From NCBI GenBank assembly GCA_002346475.1, contig DDZV01000056.1:22711-48776 (forward strand): a stretch of 26,066 bases of DNA, read 5' to 3'. Below, in pieces: positions 17,239-24,464 of the stretch (the stretch's first letter is position 1; every line of letters starts with the position of its first letter). Made by a program: the position numbers and the translations under genes. This stretch comes from Acidobacteria bacterium UBA2999 (GTDB lineage: Bacteria; Acidobacteriota; Vicinamibacteria; Vicinamibacterales; UBA2999). The notes under the pieces were generated by a model. That model made no database searches and was not told where the DNA came from. It saw nothing but the letters and a program-made list of their open reading frames with translations.

Positions 17239-17822
17239 TGTGCCTCTCCTCTTGGATGACGTTTCTGGTAGATCTCATTCAACCGTGCAAGTAAACGCTC
17301 ACGGCGATCTTCCATTGGTACTCCATGCTGTTGCCATACGCTGCGCTGTCTTACGGACTCTTCGAGCCACATTTCTAGATCCACTGGAAGCATGGCATCA
17401 AGAGCTTCTCGAAGCAATGCCGACAATGCTGGCGCCAGGCCAGAGGTCGAAATAGCCAACATAATCGGCCCTCGAGAGATAACACTAGCTGCATATGCAG
17501 AAGCGTTGCCTGGATCGTCAATAGCATTAACAAACACTCGTCGAGCTCCCCCAGCAACGGAAACAAGCTGGTTCACTTCTGGTGGTGCAGCTGCCACTAC
17601 AAACCAGACACCGTCCAAGTCAGACTCCACAAACTCCCGCTTCTCTATAGTTACCGGAAGCTTCGTTATAGCCTTGCAAATCTTAGGCGCTACAACCGTA
17701 ACGTGAGCGCCAGCACTAACCAACCTCTCAACCTTTCCCGTTGCCACAACTCCACCACCAACGACTAGCACTGGGCGACTCTGAAGCTTCAAAAAAATTG
17801 GCAATAATGGTTCTGCTTGCAT
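17235..17822 (-). CDS. Precorrin-2 dehydrogenase / sirohydrochlorin ferrochelatase
   Basis: 195 aa, equal to the N-terminal half of CysG or to yeast Met8p/Bacillus SirC. NAD-binding VGGGVVATGK (21-30), catalytic-region VNAIDDPGNAS with Asp102/Asp103, and ISRGPIMLAISTSG (115-128). It oxidises precorrin-2 to sirohydrochlorin; the Met8p type also inserts iron. Here the CysG functions are on two separate, overlapping genes. ATG 17822 is 19 bases after the cysH stop. Confidence 0.92.
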   Translation of the reverse strand: MQAEPLLPIFLKLQSRPVLVVGGGVVATGKVERLVSAGAHVTVVAPKICKAITKLPVTIEKREFVESDLDGVWFVVAAAPPEVNQLVSVAGGARRVFVNAIDDPGNASAYAASVISRGPIMLAISTSGLAPALSALLREALDAMLPVDLEMWLEESVRQRSVWQQHGVPMEDRRERLLARLNEIYQKRHPRGEAQ

Positions 17823-17841
17823 AACTCAATAAACTCAAAGT

Positions 17842-18588
17842 TCACGTTTTGTTCTTATGTAGTACAACCGGCGAAGGGGCTCCCTCATGGAGTCCGCATT
17901 CAGTCTTCTCACGACCCTGCCAACGACCTGCACGCTCATCCTGTCCAAGTTGTACCTGAGCAGTACAGGGTTCACACCCAATACTTGGGTATCCAGCATC
18001 GTGTAGCGGGTTGTACGGCACATCGTGTTTGCGTAAGTAATCCCAAACTTCTTCCTGTTTCCAAGTAACCAAAGGGTTGGTTTTGACTAACCCAAATGTC
18101 AGATCCCATTCAATGGCACGCGCATTACGTCTTGCTTCACTCTGTTCGCGTCTAATGCCAGTGATCCATGCCTGATAACGGTCTAGCTCTCGGCGCAGAG
18201 GGACTATCTTGCGAAGATGACAACATCTATCTGGCTCACTTTTCCAAAGCTTGTCGATCTCAGGGGAAGGTGGTCCATCAACTGGTAAAAGATCGGTACG
18301 CATCGCAACGATATTTATGTCGTACCGTTTCTCCAAACGTGACCAAAGCGCATAGGTTTCTTTGAACAGCACACCGGTATCAATGGTTGCCACGGTAATA
18401 GGTAGTTTCTGTTGAAAAATCATGTCCAGAATGACACAATCCTCTGCCCCGAGACTTGTCGAAAAAAGAATCTCACCCTTGAATCGCTGTGCCACCCAAG
18501 CAAGTAACGCTTCCGGCGATAAAGCCTCCAAAGTCTGGAGGTCTTTTTCAATATCATTCGTCAGCATGGAATCTTTACCATTATCCAT
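17842..18588 (-). CDS. cysH: Adenylylsulfate (APS) reductase, 4Fe-4S type
   Basis: About 248 aa. Reduces APS to sulfite and AMP using thioredoxin-like donors. Numbering from GTG 18594: PP-loop FSTSLGAED (44-52), paired Cys124-Cys125 (RCCHLRK), Cys207-x-x-Cys210 (IGCEPC), and the C-terminal catalytic Cys233 in ECGLH. The CC plus CxxC set ligates a 4Fe-4S cluster and marks APS rather than PAPS as substrate. The start could be GTG 18594, ATG 18588 or ATG 18567; I list 18588, which overlaps the transporter gene by 8 bases. No sulfate adenylyltransferase gene is in the window, so it must be elsewhere. Confidence 0.92.
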   Translation of the reverse strand: MDNGKDSMLTNDIEKDLQTLEALSPEALLAWVAQRFKGEILFSTSLGAEDCVILDMIFQQKLPITVATIDTGVLFKETYALWSRLEKRYDINIVAMRTDLLPVDGPPSPEIDKLWKSEPDRCCHLRKIVPLRRELDRYQAWITGIRREQSEARRNARAIEWDLTFGLVKTNPLVTWKQEEVWDYLRKHDVPYNPLHDAGYPSIGCEPCTAQVQLGQDERAGRWQGREKTECGLHEGAPSPVVLHKNKT

Positions 18589-19345
18589 CCCCACTCGAAA
18601 AAAGTTGGAATGCTAGTCCTATCAAAACCACTGACAATCCAATACGAAGCCATCGTTCCGGCATCTTGGTTGCCAATGACACACCTAAGAGTGCTCCTGG
18701 CACGCCTCCTAATAGAACCCACATCATTAGATTAAGATCAACTCGTCCCGCTACAAAGTGTCCTAAGCTGGCCACGGACGTCAGTAGAAAAGCATGCGCA
18801 AGATCGGTGCCAACTACTTGTATCGCAGCCATCGGAAAAAAAACTAATAACACCGCGAGCAGTAACGACCCACTGCCAACACTGGTCATTGTGACTAAAA
18901 GTCCGGTCACAAATCCAAGCGTAATTGCAACACCGACGCTAGGTCCCTGTTCTTCTAACAAGTTAGAGTGACGCGGACGTAAGCGCAGAAGCCCAGTGAC
19001 TCCCGCCAAGAACAAAAGAATGGCTAGCAACTGTTGCAGGTACGACTCCAATGCGACTACCCCTTGTAACTGCTGCAGAATAGTCAAACCAACCAACACA
19101 CCAGGGATCGAACCAATTGCCAGTCGCCAGACACTCTGCCAGTGAACCTGTGACCTCCAAATAAAAGCACCGCCAGCTACAAATTTCATGACGGCGGCAA
19201 TAGCAACGCCAGTACCAATAGCAATCGACGGCGATATCCCCATAATGAGTATAAGAGCTGGGGTTAGTAACGCCCCTCCACCAGTGGAAGTAGCACCAAC
19301 ACATAGACCCGTTATAAAACCTACCGCTACTGTCGTTATATCCAT
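18581..19345 (-). CDS. TSUP (TauE/SafE) family membrane transporter
   Basis: 254 aa, about eight hydrophobic segments in two homologous halves. Each half has the TSUP signature: GLCVGATSTGGGALLTPALIL near the start, and GLLVTMTSVGSGSLLLAVLL in the second half. As the first gene of a sulfate-reduction operon it probably moves sulfate or sulfite across the inner membrane. ATG 19345 gives the usual family N-terminus; in-frame TTG and GTG codons up to 19375 would add charged residues before it. It starts 65 bases after the terminator hairpin described next. Confidence 0.88.
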   Translation of the reverse strand: MDITTVAVGFITGLCVGATSTGGGALLTPALILIMGISPSIAIGTGVAIAAVMKFVAGGAFIWRSQVHWQSVWRLAIGSIPGVLVGLTILQQLQGVVALESYLQQLLAILLFLAGVTGLLRLRPRHSNLLEEQGPSVGVAITLGFVTGLLVTMTSVGSGSLLLAVLLVFFPMAAIQVVGTDLAHAFLLTSVASLGHFVAGRVDLNLMMWVLLGGVPGALLGVSLATKMPERWLRIGLSVVLIGLAFQLFSSGDG

Positions 19346-19410
19346 GACCCGTTCATCACTAACCACCAACAACAATTCACTGCATACAACCTATAACAAG
19401 GCAGTCATCT

Positions 19411-19441
19411 AAAAAAAGCCCGGAACTATGTCCCGGGCTTT
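19411..19441 (-). terminator. Intrinsic terminator/attenuator before the sulfur operon
   Basis: On the minus strand, 5' arm AAAGCCCGG (19441-19433), loop of 9, 3' arm CCGGGCTTT (19423-19415), then four further T (19414-19411), making an unbroken run of seven T. It sits between the Cys-rich leader peptide and the TSUP gene. It would also end transcripts arriving from the threonine genes. Confidence 0.88.
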
Positions 19442-19477
19442 GGAATTCTGCTCTCTGGTGCACTCAATATAAAGAGT

Positions 19478-19543
19478 TCACCGAGACATTCGTTTGCCCG
19501 GTACTGTAGGATTTCTACAACAGCAAGTAGCTTTCTTGCCCAC
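19478..19543 (-). CDS. 21-aa leader peptide with three consecutive Cys codons
   Basis: GTG 19543 to TGA 19478; the peptide begins MGKKATCCCRNPTVPG. The Shine-Dalgarno GGAGGT (19554-19549) is 5 bases before the GTG, one of the best in the window. Cys codons 7-9 (TGC TGT TGT, 19525-19517) are the only Cys codons. Pro15-Gly16 codons read CCGGGC (19501-19496), identical to the core of the 3' arm of the terminator downstream and able to pair with its 5' arm (19438-19433). The peptide itself is probably not functional; its translation is the sensor. It lies between the second threonine-synthase-like gene (stop 19583) and the sulfur operon. Confidence 0.72.
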   Translation of the reverse strand: MGKKATCCCRNPTVPGKRMSR

Positions 19544-19582
19544 AATAGACCTCCATACATTGGACATAAATATCAGCTATGG

Positions 19583-20827
19583 CTACGACGACACTGTTGC
19601 CATATCATCACCAATAACAGCTTCAACATCACGCACGCTTCGTCCAACCTTCACAGTCTCCAGTACCCGATCACGCATGATTTCTGAAGTTTTGTATCCA
19701 TTACCTGTGATAAGTACCACAATCGACTCGTCAGGTGGAATTACACCGTCCGCTAAAAGTCGCCGTGTTGCTGCCAGTGTGGTCCCACCTGCTGGCTCCG
19801 TCCAGATTCCTTCGGTACGCGCCAGTAAATCAATCGAATCAAGAATTTCTTCGTCTGAAACAGCCACCCCAGAACCGCCTGTTTGGCGTACTGACGCAAG
19901 AACTTGAAACCCATCAGCTGGATTTCCAATGGCTAATGATTTCGCAATTGTCGATGGGCGAACAGGATCTGGGAAATCTAGCCCCTCTTCCAATGCATGG
20001 ACAACAGGAGCGGACCCTGCGGGCTGCGCAGCATATATCTTTGGCAATGGGTCAGAGACCAAACCCAGATCTACAAATTCTTCAAATCCCCGCAGAACCC
20101 GAGGTAAAAGAGTGCCCCCCGCTACAGGTGACACCAAGTGTTTCGGGAAGTGCCAACCAAGTTGTTCTGCAACTTCAAAACCCATTGTTTTAGCACCTTC
20201 AGCGTAATAACTCCGAAGATTGATGTTAGCAAAACCCCATCCATAACGATCGGCAAGCTGTGTGCATAGACGATTCACGTCATCATAATTACCATCTACG
20301 GCAAAAATACGAGGGCCGTAAATTGCTGACCCGAGCACTTTTGCAGGCTCAAGATCGTCTGGAATAAATACCATGCAAGTCAGCCCTAACCGGGCAGCAT
20401 GGGCAGCGACACTGTTTGCCAGATTGCCTGTCGAAGCACAACCGAAAACTTCACAACCTAGTTCAACTGCACGTGTCGCAGCGACTGATACAACCCTATC
20501 CTTATAGGAAAAGGTCGGATGATTCACTGAATCATCTTTGATATACAACTCGGATACTCCAAGTTCCTTTGCAAGACGATCAGCGCGGATCAAAGGCGTA
20601 AATCCTGAGTGGAACCCAGTTTTTGGTTCTTCAACCGGCAATAATTCCTGATATCGCCATAGCGAAGGCGATCTCGCTTCAATTGCTTTACGAGTTACAA
20701 CACCCCGCATCGAGGCATAATCGTACACAACACGCAGTGGTCCCAGGCACTCTCCACATACCCAAAGCAACTCGGCCGGATACTTTTTGCCGCAGAGATG
20801 GCACTCCAGTCCAGTCACAAAATTCAT
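19583..20827 (-). CDS. Threonine synthase-like PLP enzyme (second paralogue)
   Basis: About 414 aa fold-type II PLP enzyme. N-terminal zinc-ribbon-like cysteines (Cys9, Cys12, Cys24, Cys27), the PLP lysine Lys109 in HPTFSYKD, the substrate-loop CASTGNLANS, and the PLP-phosphate Gly-rich region VAGGT. It differs clearly from the other paralogue, which has NPTGSFKDTG and GNTAAS. Known activity of the family is O-phosphohomoserine to threonine; relatives make cysteate or other amino acids. Start ATG 20827, one base overlapping the thrB stop, with AGGA 5 bases upstream; ATG 20830 is the alternative. It is the last gene before the sulfur-operon leader. Confidence 0.82.
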   Translation of the reverse strand: MNFVTGLECHLCGKKYPAELLWVCGECLGPLRVVYDYASMRGVVTRKAIEARSPSLWRYQELLPVEEPKTGFHSGFTPLIRADRLAKELGVSELYIKDDSVNHPTFSYKDRVVSVAATRAVELGCEVFGCASTGNLANSVAAHAARLGLTCMVFIPDDLEPAKVLGSAIYGPRIFAVDGNYDDVNRLCTQLADRYGWGFANINLRSYYAEGAKTMGFEVAEQLGWHFPKHLVSPVAGGTLLPRVLRGFEEFVDLGLVSDPLPKIYAAQPAGSAPVVHALEEGLDFPDPVRPSTIAKSLAIGNPADGFQVLASVRQTGGSGVAVSDEEILDSIDLLARTEGIWTEPAGGTTLAATRRLLADGVIPPDESIVVLITGNGYKTSEIMRDRVLETVKVGRSVRDVEAVIGDDMATVSS

Positions 20828-21744
20828 CATCTTCCTCTCGATGCCAGTGTCAGGGCTGGCACGTAACATGGTTCAGCTGCTACATTACGAATTGTTACGC
20901 CACAATTACTCTCTATGTAGAGTCGTTCCATCATCTTTGTAATTCGATCAAAACCTTTACTCGCTAGAGCCACAATGGAAGGTCCTGCACCAGCGAGGCA
21001 AACACCAAGCAGGTCACGATCTTCTAAATCTAGTGCCGGCCTAAGTTCTGGTACAAGTTCTACTCTGACTGGCTGATGCAATCGGTCTTTGAGAGCCTCC
21101 CGCAGGTCTCGATCATTGCCTGCTCCTAGGGATTGCACTAAACGAACAATCCGCTGCAAATTAAAAACAGCATCTGCCCTTGATAGAGTTTCTGGCAATA
21201 CTTGTCGTGCCGCCACTGTCTGTAGTGACCGGTGCGGTGTTGCAATGATAAAACGGATATGCTCTGGCCATTCAAAGTTGACTACACTGACGCTACCCTG
21301 CTCATCCTCTAACGCTGCCGAGAGACCTCCATGCAATGCTGCAGCGGCATTATCTGGATGTCCCTCAAGTTGACAGGCAGCTTCTAACAAAGACGCGTTC
21401 GGCAATGGTTTTGAACACTGCTCAAAAAGGCGTAACCCAGCGATTGTCGCCGCAGCGCTGCTCCCGAGTCCGGAGCCAATAGGAATGTCACTCTCAATCT
21501 CAACAACGACTGTTGGAAGTCCACCGTGTATACGATCAGCAAAAAAATGATAGCCGCGCTCAACTCCATTCTCCTTAGGAACCGGTGGTGAACTGCGTAG
21601 AACTACAAGCTGACCAAGACCATCATGTTGAATTTCTACGATGCGAACTTTGAGGTATAGCTGTACCGCAACCGCAAGCGTGTCAAAGCCAGGCCCAAGA
21701 TTAGCCACTGATGCTGGCACAGCAATTGTGTTTTGCTCAGCCAC
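20827..21744 (-). CDS. thrB: Homoserine kinase
   Basis: About 305 aa GHMP kinase making O-phosphohomoserine from homoserine. N-terminal VPASVANLGPGFD (9-21), ATP-binding PIGSGLGSSAA (88-98), EGHPDN, and the C-terminal GxGPS-type LAGAGPSIVAL. I chose GTG 21744 because GGGAG (21757-21753) lies 8 bases upstream and it gives the typical short N-terminus. GTG 21768 and ATG 21759 would extend it into the preceding gene. Overlaps the preceding threonine synthase by 8 bases, so the operon is translationally coupled. Confidence 0.94.
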   Translation of the reverse strand: MAEQNTIAVPASVANLGPGFDTLAVAVQLYLKVRIVEIQHDGLGQLVVLRSSPPVPKENGVERGYHFFADRIHGGLPTVVVEIESDIPIGSGLGSSAAATIAGLRLFEQCSKPLPNASLLEAACQLEGHPDNAAAALHGGLSAALEDEQGSVSVVNFEWPEHIRFIIATPHRSLQTVAARQVLPETLSRADAVFNLQRIVRLVQSLGAGNDRDLREALKDRLHQPVRVELVPELRPALDLEDRDLLGVCLAGAGPSIVALASKGFDRITKMMERLYIESNCGVTIRNVAAEPCYVPALTLASRGR

Positions 21745-22987
21745 GGCTAATGCTCCCATATTCCACACTTGTACTAAAGTCTGTCCTAAATGTCACAGCA
21801 GCTTGTGCAGCATCAGCGCCAGCCGTGTCTGGTTCTTTAAGCAAGTGACCTGTCAGCAGGCACGCAACTCGATCTTCAGCAGAAATCCATTTTTCCTTTC
21901 GGAGTGTACGAATCCCTGCAAGCGCTGCAGCTGATCCAAGTTCACAACCAATTCCATCACGGCCAATTACGCCACGGGCTTCAGCAATTGCATCATCATT
22001 CACATCTACCGCTATTCCATCTGTTGCTTGTAACGCTCGAGCAGCTTTTCTCCAAGACACTGGTGCCCCAATGCGAATCGCTGTAGCAATTGTCTTTGGA
22101 TCCAATAGTGGCGACAAGCGGGGTGCGCCGGATCGCCACATTCGAACAAAGGGGTTGGCTCCTTCTGCCTGCACTACAGCTAATCGAGGAAGACGATCAA
22201 TCAATCCGAGTGACAACATGTCATCAAGAGCTACCCCACAAGCTGTCAAATTACCAAGGTTTCCTCCAGGCAGAGCAATTACATCTGGCACTACCCAATT
22301 GAGTTGTTCCATTAATTCGATGACAGCTGTTTTTTGACCTGCAATCCGAAATGGATTTAATGAATTTAGAACGTAGGTAGACTCATCAGCGCTACGTAGC
22401 ATCTCAGACAAAGCATCGTCAAAACTACCGTCCACGCGAACTAGTTCAGCTCCATAAGCTTCGGCCTGCGCCACTTTTGCCGCTGCTACGGATCGTGGTA
22501 AAAACACCCTGGCTCGTAAGCCTGCCCGTGCTGCATAAGCTGCCATTGAAGCTGCTGTATTCCCCGTTGATGCACAAACTACTACACTGGCACCACGCGC
22601 TATCGCCCGAGTAACAGCCACAGTCATCCCAGTGTCCTTAAAGGAACCTGTTGGATTCCAACCAAGATGCTTAATCGATAGTTCTAATACATCGACATAC
22701 TGGCTAGTCATCAGACCACGTAATACAGGGGTATTGCCTTCGCCGAGTGTAACCACCGTTTCCGTGTCTTGAACCGCCGGTAGCAACTCACGAAACCTCC
22801 ACACTCCACTGCAATTCACTGAGTCTAATGAAACACGGCGAGTGCTCCAAAGATCTCGGAGCGCTTTAGCTGCAATCGATGGCCGTTCTGGAATAAGTTC
22901 GACAGGCGCGCCACAACTTGTACACACGCGATCTTCGCGGAGCTTATCTTCCGCTACGTCACATGGCTCGCTACACTGCAAGGGCAT
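21737..22987 (-). CDS. thrC: Threonine synthase
   Basis: About 416 aa. Converts O-phosphohomoserine to threonine. PLP lysine Lys117 in NPTGSFKDTGMT, CASTGNTAAS, ALPGGNLGN for the PLP phosphate, and N-terminal cysteines (Cys5, Cys9, Cys22, Cys25) that could bind zinc. These motifs are classical for ThrC, so of the two paralogues this is the better candidate for the housekeeping enzyme. The start is uncertain among ATG 22999, 22990 and 22987; a GGAAG supports 22987. It overlaps the end of hom. Confidence 0.9.
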   Translation of the reverse strand: MPLQCSEPCDVAEDKLREDRVCTSCGAPVELIPERPSIAAKALRDLWSTRRVSLDSVNCSGVWRFRELLPAVQDTETVVTLGEGNTPVLRGLMTSQYVDVLELSIKHLGWNPTGSFKDTGMTVAVTRAIARGASVVVCASTGNTAASMAAYAARAGLRARVFLPRSVAAAKVAQAEAYGAELVRVDGSFDDALSEMLRSADESTYVLNSLNPFRIAGQKTAVIELMEQLNWVVPDVIALPGGNLGNLTACGVALDDMLSLGLIDRLPRLAVVQAEGANPFVRMWRSGAPRLSPLLDPKTIATAIRIGAPVSWRKAARALQATDGIAVDVNDDAIAEARGVIGRDGIGCELGSAAALAGIRTLRKEKWISAEDRVACLLTGHLLKEPDTAGADAAQAAVTFRTDFSTSVEYGSISRG

Positions 22988-24308
22988 CATTGCTTCCATG
23001 CAGTAATGGCATCACCAGTGGTACTTCAGCGTGAAAATCTTCACGTTCAATAACCCGCATGGCCTCTTCCAATGCAGTGTCTTCACACGGCTCAACAGTT
23101 ACGACAAACGGCAACCGATCTTTGGGAAATCCAGGCTCCTGTAGAACTGCATCGACATTAATTCCGTAGCGAGCTAACGACGTAGTAATAGAAGCCAAGA
23201 TTCCTGATTGATCGTTCACAACAAATCTTAAGTAATAGGATCTCAAGGGTGGTGGCGCCAGTGTTCCAGGCAACCACGCTCCGTCAAAAGTATCGGCATT
23301 ACGTTCTTCCTTCGTTAATGCCACTAAATCCGACACAACAGCCGTGGCTGTGGGGTTACCACCTGCCCCTTCCCCACTAAAGCTCTTCGCTCCACCATAG
23401 CGACCTACAACCATTACAAAATTTTGCGCTCCTTTATTCAGGGCAAAACTTGATTCTTGAGGAACAAGCACTGGACCTACAAATGCTTGTAAGTGGCCAT
23501 TCCCCATTGATTCCACAATTGAAAGTTGTCGAATTGTTCGACCCAAACGACTCGCATAGAGACAATCAACATTGTCAATACGGCGGATTGACATAGTGGG
23601 CACTACTGAGGCCTTCAAATGTCTCCGGAAAGAAACCCCGGCGAGCAAAACAAGTTTTGCAGCTGCATCGTGGCCATCTATATCAGAACTTGGGTCAGCT
23701 TCTGCATAACCTAAACGCTGGGCCTCTTCAAGCACTGCGCTCATCGATTCTGTAGATGTCATACGACTTAGAATAAAATTACAGGTTCCATTTAGAATCC
23801 CCACAACACGACTCAGTTGGTCACCAGCTAATCCAAACCGAATACCATCAATTATTGGAACTCCCCCGGCAACAGCTGCTTCAAATCGAATTTGACTCCC
23901 GTGAACTGAAGCAAGTGATATCAGTTCTGGGGCATGAGCAGCCATGAGCAACTTATTAGCAGTCACTACAGATGCACCTTGGGAAAGCGCTTGCTGTACC
24001 CACTCGTAAGTTCCTTTTACGCCTCCTACAGTTTCAACAATAACGTCTGGACTAGCAGCCAATACTTCTTCAATCTTTTCTGTCCAGACAACTGATTCCG
24101 GAGTCCAGTCGACGCGCTTGCGTGACACATTACGATTAAAGATATGTGTCAACTGAAGGGACTCAGCAAGATCAGTACGCTCCACAATAATCCGTGCAAC
24201 TGACTGACCAACTGTCCCAAACCCCAATATTGCAACACGCAAAGGGAGTTGTCCGGCTGTCTGTTTAGACTTCGCCTTAGTAGTTGACTGAGACCCCTTT
24301 GTTGTCAC
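22971..24308 (-). CDS. hom: Homoserine dehydrogenase with ACT domain
   Basis: 445 aa. NAD(P)-binding GFGTVG (29-34), TANK with Lys119, the homoserine dehydrogenase signature around GILNGTCNFIL and ADPSSDIDGHDAAAKL with catalytic Lys219, and a C-terminal ACT domain (about 355-430) that usually senses threonine. Makes homoserine, the shared precursor of threonine and methionine. A ~20-residue Lys/Thr/Ser/Gln N-terminal extension precedes the Rossmann fold. GTG 24308 is well supported by GGAGG (24321-24317) 8 bases upstream. First gene of the hom-thrC-thrB-thrC2 operon, preceded by a leader peptide and terminator. Confidence 0.95.
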   Translation of the reverse strand: MTTKGSQSTTKAKSKQTAGQLPLRVAILGFGTVGQSVARIIVERTDLAESLQLTHIFNRNVSRKRVDWTPESVVWTEKIEEVLAASPDVIVETVGGVKGTYEWVQQALSQGASVVTANKLLMAAHAPELISLASVHGSQIRFEAAVAGGVPIIDGIRFGLAGDQLSRVVGILNGTCNFILSRMTSTESMSAVLEEAQRLGYAEADPSSDIDGHDAAAKLVLLAGVSFRRHLKASVVPTMSIRRIDNVDCLYASRLGRTIRQLSIVESMGNGHLQAFVGPVLVPQESSFALNKGAQNFVMVVGRYGGAKSFSGEGAGGNPTATAVVSDLVALTKEERNADTFDGAWLPGTLAPPPLRSYYLRFVVNDQSGILASITTSLARYGINVDAVLQEPGFPKDRLPFVVTVEPCEDTALEEAMRVIEREDFHAEVPLVMPLLHGSNDALAV

Positions 24309-24347
24309 TGAGTTTTCCTCCGATCAGTATTAAAAACTTGTCTCTAT

Positions 24348-24379
24348 AAAACAAAAACCCGCCGAACTGTCGGCGGGTT
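24348..24379 (-). terminator. Intrinsic terminator/attenuator before hom
   Basis: Minus strand: perfect 10-bp stem AACCCGCCGA (24379-24370) with TCGGCGGGTT (24365-24356), a 4-base loop, then a T-rich tail TTTTTGTTTT ending at 24348. It lies 39 bases ahead of the hom GTG and has no gene upstream on this strand to terminate except the leader peptide and, further back, the tRNA. Confidence 0.88.
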
Positions 24380-24413
24380 GCATTGCTACACGTTTCTACT
24401 TTTGCCCTAGTGC

Positions 24414-24464
24414 TTAGGCAATTTCCCCCCGACCAAAATATTGGAAGAGACAACAAGTACACAT
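24414..24464 (-). CDS. 16-aa leader peptide MCTCC... before hom
   Basis: ATG 24464 to TAA 24414, sequence MCTCCLFQYFGRGEIA. Shine-Dalgarno GGGAGG at 24474-24469, 4 bases from ATG. Three Cys codons in the first five (positions 2, 4, 5) plus one Thr. The codons for Gly11-Glu14 contain TCGGGGGG (24432-24425), which resembles the 3' arm of the terminator and can pair with its 5' arm (24377-24370) with one G-G mismatch. Too short for ordinary gene finders. A 75-codon overlapping frame in this region is not supported. Confidence 0.72.
   Translation of the reverse strand: MCTCCLFQYFGRGEIA

Larger units (their letters stand above)
19411..19554 (-). promoter_or_regulatory. Putative cysteine-responsive transcription attenuator of the sulfur operon
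   Basis: Order on the minus strand: strong ribosome binding site, leader ORF with Cys-Cys-Cys, a small hairpin TGTAG/CTACA (19519-19505) overlapping the last Cys codon, antiterminator candidate (19501-19496), a hairpin straddling the leader stop codon (GGTG-A-ACTC with GAGT-G-CACC, 19482-19457), terminator (19441-19411). A ribosome stalled on Cys codons would leave the antiterminator free; one reaching the stop would favour the terminator. The promoter was not identified; it may lie within the end of the upstream gene. Confidence 0.65.

Noticed and set aside
19346..19410. Separate promoter for the TSUP gene after the terminator
   Set aside because: No pair of hexamers with acceptable match and spacing was seen, though an unusual promoter cannot be excluded.
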